A DNA stretch of 64,000 bases from an uncultured Bacteroides sp. (GCF_963678845.1 NZ_OY787464.1:1426001-1490000); one strand, 5' to 3'; shown: positions 18,685 to 29,551, numbered from the stretch's first letter. The notes: generated by a model from the sequence alone, not told the origin. Numbers and translations: made by a program.

Positions 18685-21033
18685 TTATTTGGCCACAAAT
18701 ACCGTAGAAGGTATTTCAGTCGTTTTTCCTGAACTTTTTTTCACCGTCACAGCCTGCGCTCCGCTTTGCTTTATCAAAATGTCGATATTAGGTGCATTGG
18801 CTGGAAGAGAGCCTAATACTTTATTTCCCACAGCAGTTATGATATCGCCCACAGCTAGATCTTTCGCAGCTTCATTTCCCCAAATGGCAGCCACTCTCAA
18901 AGTACCTTCTGCAACACCAGTAAGCACCGTGCGATGATCGCCATTCCAAACTTTAGCATCAGTGTATGCAGCAAAGTAATAACGCTTGCGAGGATAATCA
19001 ATAATGATCTTCCCTAAATCAGTCATTTTGAAAGGCATCAACAAATACCCCATACCACTTGTCACCACGGGAACATCTTTAAACACACCATCTCCCATAT
19101 GGAACTCGGACAATGCACCACGGTAAAGCTTGTCTGTTGTCTTGGATATTCCTCCAATCATCATGGCATTGAAACCTTCACCCTTCTCTACATTTCCTAT
19201 AACACCGGCTTTCGTCCATTCCTCAAAGCCTTGTGCTGAAGGCAACCCAACACTACCCGTACCATTACCCGAATCGAACAAAGCAGGAACATCGTACAAT
19301 TCATCTTTCCCTTTCACCTTGATTGAGAGAAGCGGATCAGAACCATTTAATTTCAACGTACTCCATTTAGAAATGGAAGGATCTGTTTCACCACCCAGAG
19401 TTATTGTTTTACTCTTTGAGTCGATAGTCAACACAAAATCATTAATAATAGGAGCTCCGATAATGCCATCTATACCCAATGTCAGGAATGTCAGGTTTTG
19501 TGAACTCATTACAGCAGCTACTTTATTTTTCAATGTCAGCCCACCCAGCGTTAGTCCGGGAATAGCAGCCATATTCAGTGTACCTTGCATACCAGCTACA
19601 GTATTTCCCGTATGCTGATATTCAAGTTTTTCAGCATTTACCAGTCTGTCTGTTACGCAAGTGTAACCCGCACACGTGTCGAACAAGAAAGAATAAGTAT
19701 GACCATTAATCACTACCTTAACGATAGGAACACCCACACGTTCTTCATAACTCAATACAGCAGTTCCCGTTGCAGGAGCAGCTGACGGCACTGCCGAATT
19801 CAAAGATGCTGCTTCACTCGCCGATTTGAATAACGCCGCATACCTTTCTAACTCTTTTTGTGCTTTTTTCATCTCGCCGGTATTTTCCAGTGCTTGCCAA
19901 AGCATCGCTTTAGCTGCAAATAATGAAGCTTTCAAACGGTAATTATCAGCTGTTTCCCCGGTAGCTTTCGCTATCAATTCATCCAGCAATTTCACCCCGG
20001 CTTCACCCGCCTGTTCCCTGTCTTTCATCTGTGTCAGCGATTTCAGGAAAAACACAAAGTACTGTCCATAGATTTGATCGGGTAGAATTTTTTGTTCATT
20101 TACCGCACGCATCACTTCCAGCATCCGTGCCCAGTTGCCTTGTCGGGAAAGAAGCGAGGTATTGAGCCATACCGAAGCCGCTGCTTTTCCCGGACTTTCA
20201 GGCATGCCTGCCAGATAATCAATAAAAGCGTTGTAACTGTCCTGGCTATAAACCGCCAAATTGGGTGATGTTGCAAATTTCATAGCCGTCTGCACCATCG
20301 CATCTGCCAACTTAGCATCTACCATTACCCGCTGATTTTGAAGAGGAATAGCATAAAACCGTTGAATACTATCGCGCACAGTCAGCAATGTCTTAGAAAG
20401 CGGATCATTCTCAAACTGCATAATCAGTGGCCACAACTGCTTAGTAGCCAATTTGTTAACAGGAAGACTCCCCAGCCATTCTTTTGCCACCTGCTGAACC
20501 TGATTTGACATTCCTGCCTGTGCCAGTACTTTGATAAAGCTGAACAGGAATGCTTCATCTCGTTCACCCGCATTGTAGCGAGCTGCAAGAGCCTCCAGGT
20601 TTTTAGAAGGATCAAGGGCCGCTCTGGCACCTTCAATGAGCCATTCAGCATTACCTGCTCCTACCAGTTTTCCAACAGGCTTCTCTGTTGCAGGGTCAAT
20701 AAACATCAGTGTTGGGAAAGAAGTTACTCCCCATTGCTGTAAGTGTGCCTTACCATCTGCATCCTTTTCCATGTCAAACTGCACATTCACAAAGTGTTCG
20801 TTAAAGAAATCGGCCACCTTATCCTGAGTAAATACTTCTGCTGCGAGTTTTTTGCAAGGGCCACACCAGCTGGCATAGCAATCAACGAAAATCAGTTTTT
20901 TCTCTTCTTTAGCTTTCTTTACCACTTTAGACCACGACCGTGATGGTTCAAAGACTATGCTGCGGGTTTGAGCAGAAGCATTCAGGCAAATCAACAATAT
21001 CGCCGTCAGAATTAATACTTTTTTTCTTATCAT
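18685..21033 (-). CDS. Thioredoxin domain + paired aspartic-protease motifs + PDZ-like protein
   Basis: About 782 residues from MIRKKVLIL, giving a signal peptide (ICLNASAQ). An earlier in-frame ATG at 21108 lies in a terminator and is rejected. Residues 25-150 are a thioredoxin fold with the redox pair Cys57 and Cys60 in WCGPC. A helical middle region (150-430) follows. Then come two retropepsin-like motifs, FDTCAG with Asp452 and FDSGNG with Asp587, arranged like a two-lobed aspartic protease. A PDZ-like C-terminus contains GDIITAVGNKVLGSL. The family with DTC in place of DTG may have altered activity. Probably periplasmic; the role of joining a redox and a protease domain is unknown. The neighbouring gene is an M16 protease. 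Confidence 0.8.
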   Translation of the reverse strand: MIRKKVLILTAILLICLNASAQTRSIVFEPSRSWSKVVKKAKEEKKLIFVDCYASWCGPCKKLAAEVFTQDKVADFFNEHFVNVQFDMEKDADGKAHLQQWGVTSFPTLMFIDPATEKPVGKLVGAGNAEWLIEGARAALDPSKNLEALAARYNAGERDEAFLFSFIKVLAQAGMSNQVQQVAKEWLGSLPVNKLATKQLWPLIMQFENDPLSKTLLTVRDSIQRFYAIPLQNQRVMVDAKLADAMVQTAMKFATSPNLAVYSQDSYNAFIDYLAGMPESPGKAAASVWLNTSLLSRQGNWARMLEVMRAVNEQKILPDQIYGQYFVFFLKSLTQMKDREQAGEAGVKLLDELIAKATGETADNYRLKASLFAAKAMLWQALENTGEMKKAQKELERYAALFKSASEAASLNSAVPSAAPATGTAVLSYEERVGVPIVKVVINGHTYSFLFDTCAGYTCVTDRLVNAEKLEYQHTGNTVAGMQGTLNMAAIPGLTLGGLTLKNKVAAVMSSQNLTFLTLGIDGIIGAPIINDFVLTIDSKSKTITLGGETDPSISKWSTLKLNGSDPLLSIKVKGKDELYDVPALFDSGNGTGSVGLPSAQGFEEWTKAGVIGNVEKGEGFNAMMIGGISKTTDKLYRGALSEFHMGDGVFKDVPVVTSGMGYLLMPFKMTDLGKIIIDYPRKRYYFAAYTDAKVWNGDHRTVLTGVAEGTLRVAAIWGNEAAKDLAVGDIITAVGNKVLGSLPANAPNIDILIKQSGAQAVTVKKSSGKTTEIPSTVFVAK

Positions 21034-21052
21034 TTCTTTTTCTATGTTATAA

Positions 21053-21105
21053 AAAAAGGATGCAGGCAGCACACAAACTATTTTGTGCGCCTCCCCATCC
21101 TTTTT
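21053..21105 (-). terminator. Intrinsic terminator between the lipoprotein operon and the protease genes
   Basis: On the minus strand, AAAAAGGATG and CATCCTTTTT form a 10-bp outer stem with an inner GCACAAAA/TTTGTGTGC pairing, followed by a run of seven T. It lies just after the stop at 21117, so the two protease genes downstream are probably transcribed separately or by read-through. Confidence 0.75.
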
Positions 21106-21116
21106 CATATTAAATT

Positions 21117-22706
21117 TTACTCAGAAAACACTTTGAACTTTGACAACGCAGTGCGGTAAGAGTCAACATAATTCCAGTTTGCATCATACCCTTTTTTATA
21201 AAAGAAATCGCTAAGCACCACTCTTATCTTTTGAGCCTGAATGGTCGATTTATCTTTATTCAGATATACAAGGGTAGTCTCTCCTTTACCATTTCCTATC
21301 ATCGTATTTTTGCTAAAGGTAGCAGAAACCCATGCACCCGAGGCAGTAGTAACTTCTATCGAAATTATCGAAGGCAACTGAAGACTAGCATCGTTGATAT
21401 TGGCCTGAACAACTTTGAATCCAAGTATATTCTGCACCTGTTTCATGTCAATTTCAAAGACATGTTCACGCAACTGTGCGGAAGCAGTAGGTAACCAAGA
21501 TTTGGTATTATCGTCAACAAACAAATTACTTAAGCCCGTATCATATCCCATCGCATCCTGCGGAGTTTCCTTAATAGTCCAGCCCGTGGTGTCAAGCAAG
21601 TGCAAGCTTGGTAATTGCGGAACAAGATTCTTGCCGGAAAACCAAGTGGGCACTACGTCGAAATAGTTCTTGCTATATTGGTTAATCTGCACACCCAAAA
21701 CATCATGCGCCAACTGTAAGGCAGCCAAGCTGATCTGTCTTTTTGCATCCGACGGCAAAATAGATTTTGCAACAGCCTCAGTTCCCGGCATTATGTATCT
21801 GTCTTTACCCAAATTAAGTGTTTTCAAATTAGGGAAATAGAGAATATCGTCCAAAGAAGTCTGATTGAAATTAATATCCAGCGAAGAAATATTATTAAGA
21901 TCGCTAAATTTAATATCCCCATTTAAGCCAAACTGTGGGCGCAATTCATTTGCAAAATCACTGTTCAACACAGGAATATCGAAATACAATGGCAGCGGCT
22001 TCAAATTTAATTCTATGTTACCAAACGATTTGATTTTTCCCCTACGATAAACATTAACCGGTTTGCTGAAGTCTATGTTTTCTCCTATAACAGCGCAAGG
22101 TTGACCCTTCGGCCAGTTGCTTATACGATCTTCAGGATTTGCCTGATAAAAACTCTCCTGATTACTTCCTTTCTCAAAATACCCTATTTTGAATGACACC
22201 AAATTATCAGGCCAGGAATCAAAGGCAACAAAGAGTTTCTTGTCGCCCACCCTAATTTGTTTGGTAACCATGTGAGTAAATAAGGCAAGTTCGTCACTTT
22301 CATAGTTGAAAGATCGGGCATATACAGGATCTCCCAAGGATTTTTTCACAACTTTACCATCCTTCTCTGTTATAGCCCACACGTTGAATTCGTAATCGTA
22401 GTTATCCGTCAATCCTTCAGCCAAAAAGCTCTCGCTATCCTTGTCTATTATCTTAGCGAAGGTGTTCGTTTCATTTTTCCATTCTACAAGAATTCCGGTT
22501 CTTCCCGGATCCAATTTCAGGTTCCAACTCAACAACACAGATTCCCATCCCGGAGTAGCCTTCAAATCATATATCTTATTCAGATACTGAATTGGGCCGT
22601 CACCGATATATTTATCGTAAGTTTCTTCGATGCTTTGGCACCCTGACAATCCGCTACCAAGAGTAGCAAGCATCATCATATATACAAGAATTTTCTTCAT
22701 CATCAT
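21117..22706 (-). CDS. Surface lipoprotein, DUF4998-like N-terminus and discoidin-like C-terminus
   Basis: 529 residues with lipobox LSGC. The segment IYDLKATPGWESVLLSWNL and the following fibronectin-like pattern (DNYDYEFNVWAITEKDG) resemble DUF4998 domains. The last 150 residues resemble a beta-sandwich of the F5/8 (discoidin) type. Such proteins sit beside SusD on the cell surface and bind or present ligands. Its start overlaps the previous gene's stop by 4 bp (ATGA), indicating translational coupling. A terminator follows it. Ligand unknown. Confidence 0.6.
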   Translation of the reverse strand: MMMKKILVYMMMLATLGSGLSGCQSIEETYDKYIGDGPIQYLNKIYDLKATPGWESVLLSWNLKLDPGRTGILVEWKNETNTFAKIIDKDSESFLAEGLTDNYDYEFNVWAITEKDGKVVKKSLGDPVYARSFNYESDELALFTHMVTKQIRVGDKKLFVAFDSWPDNLVSFKIGYFEKGSNQESFYQANPEDRISNWPKGQPCAVIGENIDFSKPVNVYRRGKIKSFGNIELNLKPLPLYFDIPVLNSDFANELRPQFGLNGDIKFSDLNNISSLDINFNQTSLDDILYFPNLKTLNLGKDRYIMPGTEAVAKSILPSDAKRQISLAALQLAHDVLGVQINQYSKNYFDVVPTWFSGKNLVPQLPSLHLLDTTGWTIKETPQDAMGYDTGLSNLFVDDNTKSWLPTASAQLREHVFEIDMKQVQNILGFKVVQANINDASLQLPSIISIEVTTASGAWVSATFSKNTMIGNGKGETTLVYLNKDKSTIQAQKIRVVLSDFFYKKGYDANWNYVDSYRTALSKFKVFSE

Positions 22707-24106
22707 TGTTTTTTAGCATAAACTTCTATTTCGTGACAAGTCACTCTATCCTTTCCATTATTGTTAGCAGGAAGAATAAGGTCGTTATAAGTTCCATCAA
22801 ACTCTATTTTATAATATCTGTATTCATTCTCATCAAAGTCAAATGGCACAGATAAGTAGAGCGGCTTCAAAGCATCCAAATCCGCCTTCGTTTTAGGATT
22901 AGATTTCAGATTAGCATTATAATACCAACGTTCAGTTTTTGCAGAACTAGGGTCTTGCGATACTTTTCCTATCTGTTTCCAATTTACAGAAGGTATGGTA
23001 GACTGATCAGCGTTTGGATTGTAAGATTCACTGGCTACCCATGCATAGATGGTCACACTGCAAGGTAGCTTTGTGTAATATCCTCCGTTTCCGGATCCAC
23101 CTGCCTCATCAAAATCTTTATTCACAGCAAATCCATCCCCATAGCGGAAATAGAAACGCATTTCACCCAACATGGCAGGTTTCTTTATATCCAATACAAA
23201 GTACTTGTCATTACCGTCTTTATGTAGCGCATTCTCTTTCGTAAGGAAAGTGAAAGGAGGAGTAGCGTATCCCGGGCGATAATATAGCACGCCAAGAGTA
23301 CCTTTTACATCTCCATCAAACAGATATTGCTTACCAAATGCTCCGGGATTATAGCTCCCACCGTTCGGATTATAAGCTTCTTCTCTCGACAATTTAAAAG
23401 GATCCAGCAACTCGAAATTTGCATTTGGCAATTGTACTCTTTCCATACCTACAATACCGGCCCAAGTCTGCTTACGGGCAATGCGTTGTTTTGAGTCTTC
23501 TGTAGTAACCACTACTGTATAGTTAGACTGGCGCTGAGATTCATCTAAAGAATAAGCCTTGGTAAATTTTCCGGCTTCAAGCTGGAAGTTCTCCAATGTC
23601 AACGTATCGCGTGCATGGGTATTAGGGTTTTCACCAACAAAATAAACAGTAGCCGAACCATTTACTTGTCCCTTCAGTTCATAAGTCAACTGAAAACCAT
23701 CCCAATAAGAACCAACTTTCACATTGTCAAAGAAAGTATAGAGATTAGACGCCAGCGTACTAAAACTCATATCCCTAACTTCCGACTCATTATCTTTACT
23801 GTCTAAAAACGAAACCCTTACCGGCACAGAGTTCTTTGCATTATTGAATCCGTTTAGTAAAATCGTATTTACTGAATAATCACCTACTTTATAAATAAGA
23901 TCACCAAATTCATCCTTATATGTAATTTTGACCTTACTGATGCGTGGATCAGATAATTTATAGGTCAGCTTTGCCCCACCTTCAACTGCTGTAAAAGTGA
24001 ACATATTGTCACTTATCGTAGTGTCGAATTTCAATTGTTCGTTATCAGAGCAACTCCATAAGCAAAGAATTGCCATCAGGTTTAAAAAGAATATTAGCTT
24101 TTTCAT
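22703..24106 (-). CDS. Surface lipoprotein, DUF4959/DUF5126/DUF5000-like
   Basis: About 467 residues starting at MKKLIFFLN, lipobox LWSC. Typical of a family with an N-terminal DUF4959 domain, a middle DUF5126 domain and a C-terminal discoidin-like DUF5000 domain. They usually follow SusD in loci controlled by ECF sigma factors. An upstream in-frame ATG (24127) is rejected because it spoils the signal peptide. Probably a surface binding protein for the substrate imported by the SusCD pair; substrate unknown. Confidence 0.7.
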   Translation of the reverse strand: MKKLIFFLNLMAILCLWSCSDNEQLKFDTTISDNMFTFTAVEGGAKLTYKLSDPRISKVKITYKDEFGDLIYKVGDYSVNTILLNGFNNAKNSVPVRVSFLDSKDNESEVRDMSFSTLASNLYTFFDNVKVGSYWDGFQLTYELKGQVNGSATVYFVGENPNTHARDTLTLENFQLEAGKFTKAYSLDESQRQSNYTVVVTTEDSKQRIARKQTWAGIVGMERVQLPNANFELLDPFKLSREEAYNPNGGSYNPGAFGKQYLFDGDVKGTLGVLYYRPGYATPPFTFLTKENALHKDGNDKYFVLDIKKPAMLGEMRFYFRYGDGFAVNKDFDEAGGSGNGGYYTKLPCSVTIYAWVASESYNPNADQSTIPSVNWKQIGKVSQDPSSAKTERWYYNANLKSNPKTKADLDALKPLYLSVPFDFDENEYRYYKIEFDGTYNDLILPANNNGKDRVTCHEIEVYAKKQ

Positions 24107-24127
24107 CTTTATTTCTTCTTTATACAT

Positions 24128-26077
24128 TTACCATCCGGGGTTCTGCGTAATACCCGAAATATTTACTTCTTCACTGCGGATAGGCCATAAATAATCCCTG
24201 TTAGGATTGAAAGATGCCTTATTCCAAACTTCTACCGGTCCCTGATAATTATTGTAGAACTCCATCCATGTTTTTCCGGTTACTTTCCATCCGGTAGGTT
24301 TTTTATCAAAACCTTCATCCAGAGCAGTTCCCCAACGGCGAACATCCCAGAAACGGTGTCCTTCGTACATTAGTTCAATGGTACGCTCTCTGTGAATGAT
24401 ATCGCGCAAACCCACTTGTGCATTATACTTTTCCGGGTTGGTACCATAAGTGTTCCATGAATCTTGTACGGTAGGTATACCTGCGCGTTCACGGATCTTA
24501 TTCAGGCGATCGAAAATTTTATCGTGATGAGCTCCGTTAGGACCTTCATACTCATTCCAGGCTTCGGCTGCATTCAGATAGATTTCCGCCAGTCTCATTG
24601 CCACACCTCCATATCCAACTTTCGAACGTAAATTGTTCAGATAATCTTTCATATTGCAATCACTTCGGAGTCCTTTCTTCACATAATATCCCGTAATGTT
24701 CTGCTGTATGGCCGGGTCCAGTCGGTTAGATTTTAACCCGAAGAGCTGTCCCTGACGAGTATCAACAAGCAAGTTATCCGAAGAATTAGTACCTACCCTC
24801 CAGTAAGTACCCGGAGCAGCGATAGTTGCATAAAAACGAGGTTCTCTACGTAAATGTAAAGCCAATACATCCTGATCCAAAGGAACTACCTGAGTATAAG
24901 CAGGGTCTTTTTCAACAGCAATTTGATAGCCGTTGCCATATTGCCACGTTTTATCTTCTTCAATAGGCAGTCCGTTAGCTGTATAGAATTTATTCACCAT
25001 CTTCATGCTGGCACAAAGAGCTCCTGATGTTTGAGAATTGAAATAAGGATCGGTTGAGGAATTGCCTAATATAGGAAGCAGCTCAGTACAAAACGGAAAA
25101 AGATCCGTCAAAATAATACTTTCAGTTGAAGGGATCATATTAGATGTTTCCCAGATAGAGAGTTCAAGGTCACGCATTCTATTCAACATCGGAGTAGGTT
25201 GATTGTTTGTACCTTGCACCAGCTTATATCCACGAGATTCAAGAAAAGTAATAACCTCATCTGAATATTCGGCAGCTGCCCGCCATTTTTCTTTATCTTC
25301 CTGTTGTGGGAATAGCAACACACCGTCTCTGTTTTTCAGATTTCTATATTGTGGAACACCTCCGTTGAACAGTGGAGATGCCGCATATAAAAGTACTCTT
25401 GATTTCAATCCCATAGCGCCTTCCTTAGAGATGAGATACTGCATCTCAGCATTTTTATCCGTATAAAGCTGCAAATCAGGAATTGCTTCGTCAAGCAACT
25501 TCACCGTAGCTTTGAAACATTCGTCAACCGTGTTTCTGGGTTTTCTCATATTATCAAGAGATTCCCATACGTCGATATTATCTGGTACCAACACAAATGA
25601 TCCATATCGTTTAATCATCTCAAAATAATAAAATGCTTTCAAGGCTTTCACCTCAGCCGTCCATTGTTCCAGTTCACCCGGCCTCAGGTTAGCTACATCA
25701 CCAATCTTTGCAAGAAACGTATTGCACAAACGGATATACATATACTCATTATTGTAAGCCCATATATCGTTATATGGTTGCAATGCATTCTGTAAGCCAT
25801 CAGCAATATAAAACATACTCATTACGCGGCCCTTACGAGCAAAGTCATTCCCTACATATTCATCAGCTCCCAAAATGGCAGGATTAAAATTCCAATGGGT
25901 CAACTGATAGGAATAGTTAACATACGCATCATTCATCCATTGCAAAGCACCAGTACGGGTCTGGAATATTTTATTTGTCGACAGGGTATCATTCTCTGGT
26001 ACAATGTCAAGATAATTACATCCTGACATAAGGAGCACAGCACTGAACAACCCACATATTGTTTTAAAACTCTTCAT
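24128..26077 (-). CDS. SusD/RagB-family lipoprotein (second locus)
   Basis: 649 residues with lipobox MSGC followed by NYLDIVPENDT, the normal start of a mature SusD. The C-terminal signatures RDIIHRERTIELMYEGHRFW and VWNKASFNPNRDYLWPI are family hallmarks. It caps the SusC channel encoded 12 bp upstream. The neighbourhood has proteases instead of glycosidases, so the ligand may be a peptide, as for RagB. Confidence 0.95.
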   Translation of the reverse strand: MKSFKTICGLFSAVLLMSGCNYLDIVPENDTLSTNKIFQTRTGALQWMNDAYVNYSYQLTHWNFNPAILGADEYVGNDFARKGRVMSMFYIADGLQNALQPYNDIWAYNNEYMYIRLCNTFLAKIGDVANLRPGELEQWTAEVKALKAFYYFEMIKRYGSFVLVPDNIDVWESLDNMRKPRNTVDECFKATVKLLDEAIPDLQLYTDKNAEMQYLISKEGAMGLKSRVLLYAASPLFNGGVPQYRNLKNRDGVLLFPQQEDKEKWRAAAEYSDEVITFLESRGYKLVQGTNNQPTPMLNRMRDLELSIWETSNMIPSTESIILTDLFPFCTELLPILGNSSTDPYFNSQTSGALCASMKMVNKFYTANGLPIEEDKTWQYGNGYQIAVEKDPAYTQVVPLDQDVLALHLRREPRFYATIAAPGTYWRVGTNSSDNLLVDTRQGQLFGLKSNRLDPAIQQNITGYYVKKGLRSDCNMKDYLNNLRSKVGYGGVAMRLAEIYLNAAEAWNEYEGPNGAHHDKIFDRLNKIRERAGIPTVQDSWNTYGTNPEKYNAQVGLRDIIHRERTIELMYEGHRFWDVRRWGTALDEGFDKKPTGWKVTGKTWMEFYNNYQGPVEVWNKASFNPNRDYLWPIRSEEVNISGITQNPGW

Positions 26078-26089
26078 AATCGTTTTTTT

Positions 26090-29000
26090 TTAGAAACTAA
26101 TATTCACACCTACAGAAAAAGTACGCTGTATCGGATAGTTGAATCCGTTGCTACCTAACTCAACGTCCCACAGTTTGAACGAACTGATAAGGAACGGGTT
26201 GTCCACGCTGACATAAGGTTTAATACGTTGCATCCCCATTTTATGTGTCATTTTTACAGGAAGACTGTAAGCCAACATTATTTGTTGACAACGAAGGAAT
26301 TGAACCGGACGCATAAAATAAGTAGAGTAACGTGTTGTCTCTTGTCCTGTTCTTGCCTCTTCGTTATTATGAGCAACGATGTTGTCGGTAGATAAACGAG
26401 GCCAGAATGGACTGGATTTCATATTTTCCGGTGTCCAGTGGTCTTTCCATATATTCGACAACAACGCATGGTCTTGTCCCAAAGGACCGGCAAATGGACT
26501 AAGGGCTGATGCATCCATAAATAATGAACGTTGACCGGATCCCTGGAAAGCACAATTAAATTCGAATCTTTTCCAGTAAACAAATGCACTGAAACCATAT
26601 ACTAAACGAGGAGTTGTAGGATAACCTATATATACGGCATCATCTACTGTAATTTTACCATCACCGTTTACATCACGATATTTAATGTCACCCGGCATCA
26701 CATTTCCCGATTGTTTTGGTGAACGGTCTATTTCTTCCTGATTCTGGAATAGCCCTTCAGCTATATAACCTATCTGCTGAGACACATCGTGGCCTACACG
26801 GCGTTGCCAATCAGGTTTGTTTGATCCTTCTTCCAAATTCAGATAAGTGGCTTTGCTGTAAGTGAATGTTCCGTTCAGAATGAAATAAAAATCGTTGCTG
26901 AATGAATGCTGTATCTTGCCCGAGAAGTCAATACCACGTGAACGTCCTTTACCAATGTTAGCATAAGGATATAAGCCTAACCCCATACTAGCCGGAATAA
27001 CCATTCGGTTAGAAAGAATATTGTGACGTGTTTCCTGATAAACATCTACCGTACAGTCTACCAACCCTTTGAACATGGCAAACTCAAGTCCAAAATTGGC
27101 CTGTTCTGCCACCTCCCATGTTATCGTTGGGTTGGCGTACGACTGGATATTATAACTTCCTCTTTGATTTTGAGTAATGTTTTCCAGATAAAGGTAACGG
27201 CCTACACTACCATAATTGCCAATCCCCTGAGGAGCCGATCCAATACCGTCATTTCCCACTTTACCGTAAGAAGCACGTAGTTTCAGGAATGAAAACAAAT
27301 CAGAAGCTTTTTTCATGAAAGGCTCTTTAGAAATAACCCATGCACCACCAATAGCCGGGAAGAAACCAAAGCGGTTGTTTTTGGCAAAACGCTCAGATCC
27401 GTTGTATCCAAAACTACCCTCTAAATAATAACGTTCCTTAAAGCCATAAGAAAGACGCATTGAGGTACCCAGGTTACGGTGTTTAATTGCACCAAACAAA
27501 TCACCGGCTGCAGAAGAAGCCTGCTGTTGCATATTAATCAATCCGGTATAAGTAAGGTTATGATCTCCCCAAACTCCATTGTAAAGCACGCGGAACTCAC
27601 CACCCAACTGAGTGCTTCCATATATTTTTTTATTGGTGTTATCCATTCTCAAATCGGTTCTTCCTTCTTCCAATAATTCCAATGAATGTTGTCCAGTCTG
27701 CTGGTTATAGTCAATCAACCTATATTTGTAAGGACTGATACTGAAAGGCAAAAACTCGAAAGATTGTTTGTAGTAAGAAAAATTACCTCTCACTTCCAAC
27801 CCCTTCAGGAGCGCACCAAGATTCTGGATATACTCAATCTTGTTAGAGGTAGAAAAACGGGTTGTTTCCTGATAACCGCCCTGAATGTCGGCATAAGGAT
27901 TAGCTGAACTTTTATTCTCATATCCAAAGCGAATGTGAGGCCAATTGGTATTGGCATCTCCCGGATAAGTAGGAGCATAATTCACCGGACTGGCATTAAA
28001 CGCCATACCATAAGCTGCCTGTACAGAATTAAGAGGCCCATGATAATTATCTAATGACGAGCTCGAGTTTATAGTCAGCTTAGAACTGGGCGTCATGTCG
28101 ATATTCAAATTAACACGAAAGGTAGTGGTATTGTTGTTTATATTAACGTCGAACTGATTCAGCTTGTCTGTTTTCAACATACCTTGATTCAGATCCAGTC
28201 CCAAAGAAGCATAATACTGGATAATTTTGGAACCACCACGTACACTCAAACCTGCGCGATGGTTAATAGAAACATCTTTAAATAACTGTTTGTACCAGTC
28301 GTTTGCAGGATATACCCATGAAGGATAGCGTCCTGAACCGGTATTATTAATACGTTCTGCAGTATATTTAGGTTGCGCCAGCGGATCACGGCCCAGCAAA
28401 GCTTCATTGTAAGCTTTCATGTAAGTAACGGGGTCAACCACGTCTATTTGTTGTGTTGGTCTGGAAGTCACTAACTCATAACGAGCCGTAGTATATACAG
28501 ATCCTTCTTCACCTTTCTTGGTATTTACCAAAATTACACCGTTTGCACCGCGTGCACCATACATCGCCGTAGCCGAGGCATCTTTCATTACACTGAAAGT
28601 TTCAATATCTTCAGGGTCAATACGTGAAAGTTCAAGCATTGACACTTCTACGCCGTCGAGTAAAATCAGCGGAGACGTATTTGAGTTGCTACCAAATGAA
28701 GTGATACCGCGAATATTGAAAGCCGTTTGCATATCGGCTTCGGTCAATGCAACAGGCAAACCACCTTTCTTATAACCTATCATACCCGGAATACGTCCTA
28801 CAAAACTTGCTGTAAGGTCACTGTTTGAAGTCTTCAGATCGCCTGGATTAATTGTTGTAATAGAACCTACAACGCTCTCTCTCTTCTGTTTACCATAAGC
28901 AACAACTGTTACTTCCTCTATATTTTTAACAGAAGATTTTAAAGCTATATTCATTGTTGATTTTCCTTCCACAGGAACAGTCTGATCAGCGAATCCCAGA

Positions 29001-29551
29001 TAAGAGAACCTTAACACATCATCAGATTTTACTAGAATCTCATAACGTCCCCGAAGGTCGGTAACCACACCACGAGTAGTCTGATTGATAACCACACTTA
29101 CTCCTGGCAATGGATCACCGCTGTCGTCGGTTATTCGTCCCGTCACCGTGAGAGTTTCCCTGCTTTTTTTCTGTTGCGTAGCGGCGTGCTTCCCCGTAAT
29201 AGCAATTACCCTGCCTTCAACAGAATATTTATACCCTCTTGCTTCCAGTATCTTTTTTAGCACCTCTTCAAGAGTATCATCTTTAAACGTTGCTGTAATT
29301 TTCACATTCTCATCTACTTCCCCTTTCTTATAGACGAAAGTATATCCGGTTTGAGCTTTCAAATCTTCAAATACTTCCAAAATAGAGACTTTTTTATAAG
29401 AGGCCGTAACCTTTTTTTGTTGCAAAGGTGCATTGTTCGCACGCATTTGTGTGGCGCCACACAGCAACATCCCCAGTGTGAAATTTATCACAAAAAGAAT
29501 TCTTCCCCATTTTCCTAGTGAAAAATAGTGCGACAATAAGTTTTTTTTCAT
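26090..29551 (-). CDS. SusC-family TonB-linked transporter with STN signalling domain
   Basis: 1153 residues. After the signal comes an STN domain (about 48-120, KKVSILEVFEDLKAQTGYTF), which contacts an anti-sigma factor. Then a carboxypeptidase-like domain, the segment VEEVTVVAYGKQKRES-type plug start, the plug with MKDASATAMYGARGANGV, and a barrel ending SVGVNISF. The STN domain fits the FecR and sigma genes immediately upstream. Binding of substrate would release the sigma factor and raise expression of this operon. Confidence 0.96.
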   Translation of the reverse strand: MKKNLLSHYFSLGKWGRILFVINFTLGMLLCGATQMRANNAPLQQKKVTASYKKVSILEVFEDLKAQTGYTFVYKKGEVDENVKITATFKDDTLEEVLKKILEARGYKYSVEGRVIAITGKHAATQQKKSRETLTVTGRITDDSGDPLPGVSVVINQTTRGVVTDLRGRYEILVKSDDVLRFSYLGFADQTVPVEGKSTMNIALKSSVKNIEEVTVVAYGKQKRESVVGSITTINPGDLKTSNSDLTASFVGRIPGMIGYKKGGLPVALTEADMQTAFNIRGITSFGSNSNTSPLILLDGVEVSMLELSRIDPEDIETFSVMKDASATAMYGARGANGVILVNTKKGEEGSVYTTARYELVTSRPTQQIDVVDPVTYMKAYNEALLGRDPLAQPKYTAERINNTGSGRYPSWVYPANDWYKQLFKDVSINHRAGLSVRGGSKIIQYYASLGLDLNQGMLKTDKLNQFDVNINNNTTTFRVNLNIDMTPSSKLTINSSSSLDNYHGPLNSVQAAYGMAFNASPVNYAPTYPGDANTNWPHIRFGYENKSSANPYADIQGGYQETTRFSTSNKIEYIQNLGALLKGLEVRGNFSYYKQSFEFLPFSISPYKYRLIDYNQQTGQHSLELLEEGRTDLRMDNTNKKIYGSTQLGGEFRVLYNGVWGDHNLTYTGLINMQQQASSAAGDLFGAIKHRNLGTSMRLSYGFKERYYLEGSFGYNGSERFAKNNRFGFFPAIGGAWVISKEPFMKKASDLFSFLKLRASYGKVGNDGIGSAPQGIGNYGSVGRYLYLENITQNQRGSYNIQSYANPTITWEVAEQANFGLEFAMFKGLVDCTVDVYQETRHNILSNRMVIPASMGLGLYPYANIGKGRSRGIDFSGKIQHSFSNDFYFILNGTFTYSKATYLNLEEGSNKPDWQRRVGHDVSQQIGYIAEGLFQNQEEIDRSPKQSGNVMPGDIKYRDVNGDGKITVDDAVYIGYPTTPRLVYGFSAFVYWKRFEFNCAFQGSGQRSLFMDASALSPFAGPLGQDHALLSNIWKDHWTPENMKSSPFWPRLSTDNIVAHNNEEARTGQETTRYSTYFMRPVQFLRCQQIMLAYSLPVKMTHKMGMQRIKPYVSVDNPFLISSFKLWDVELGSNGFNYPIQRTFSVGVNISF

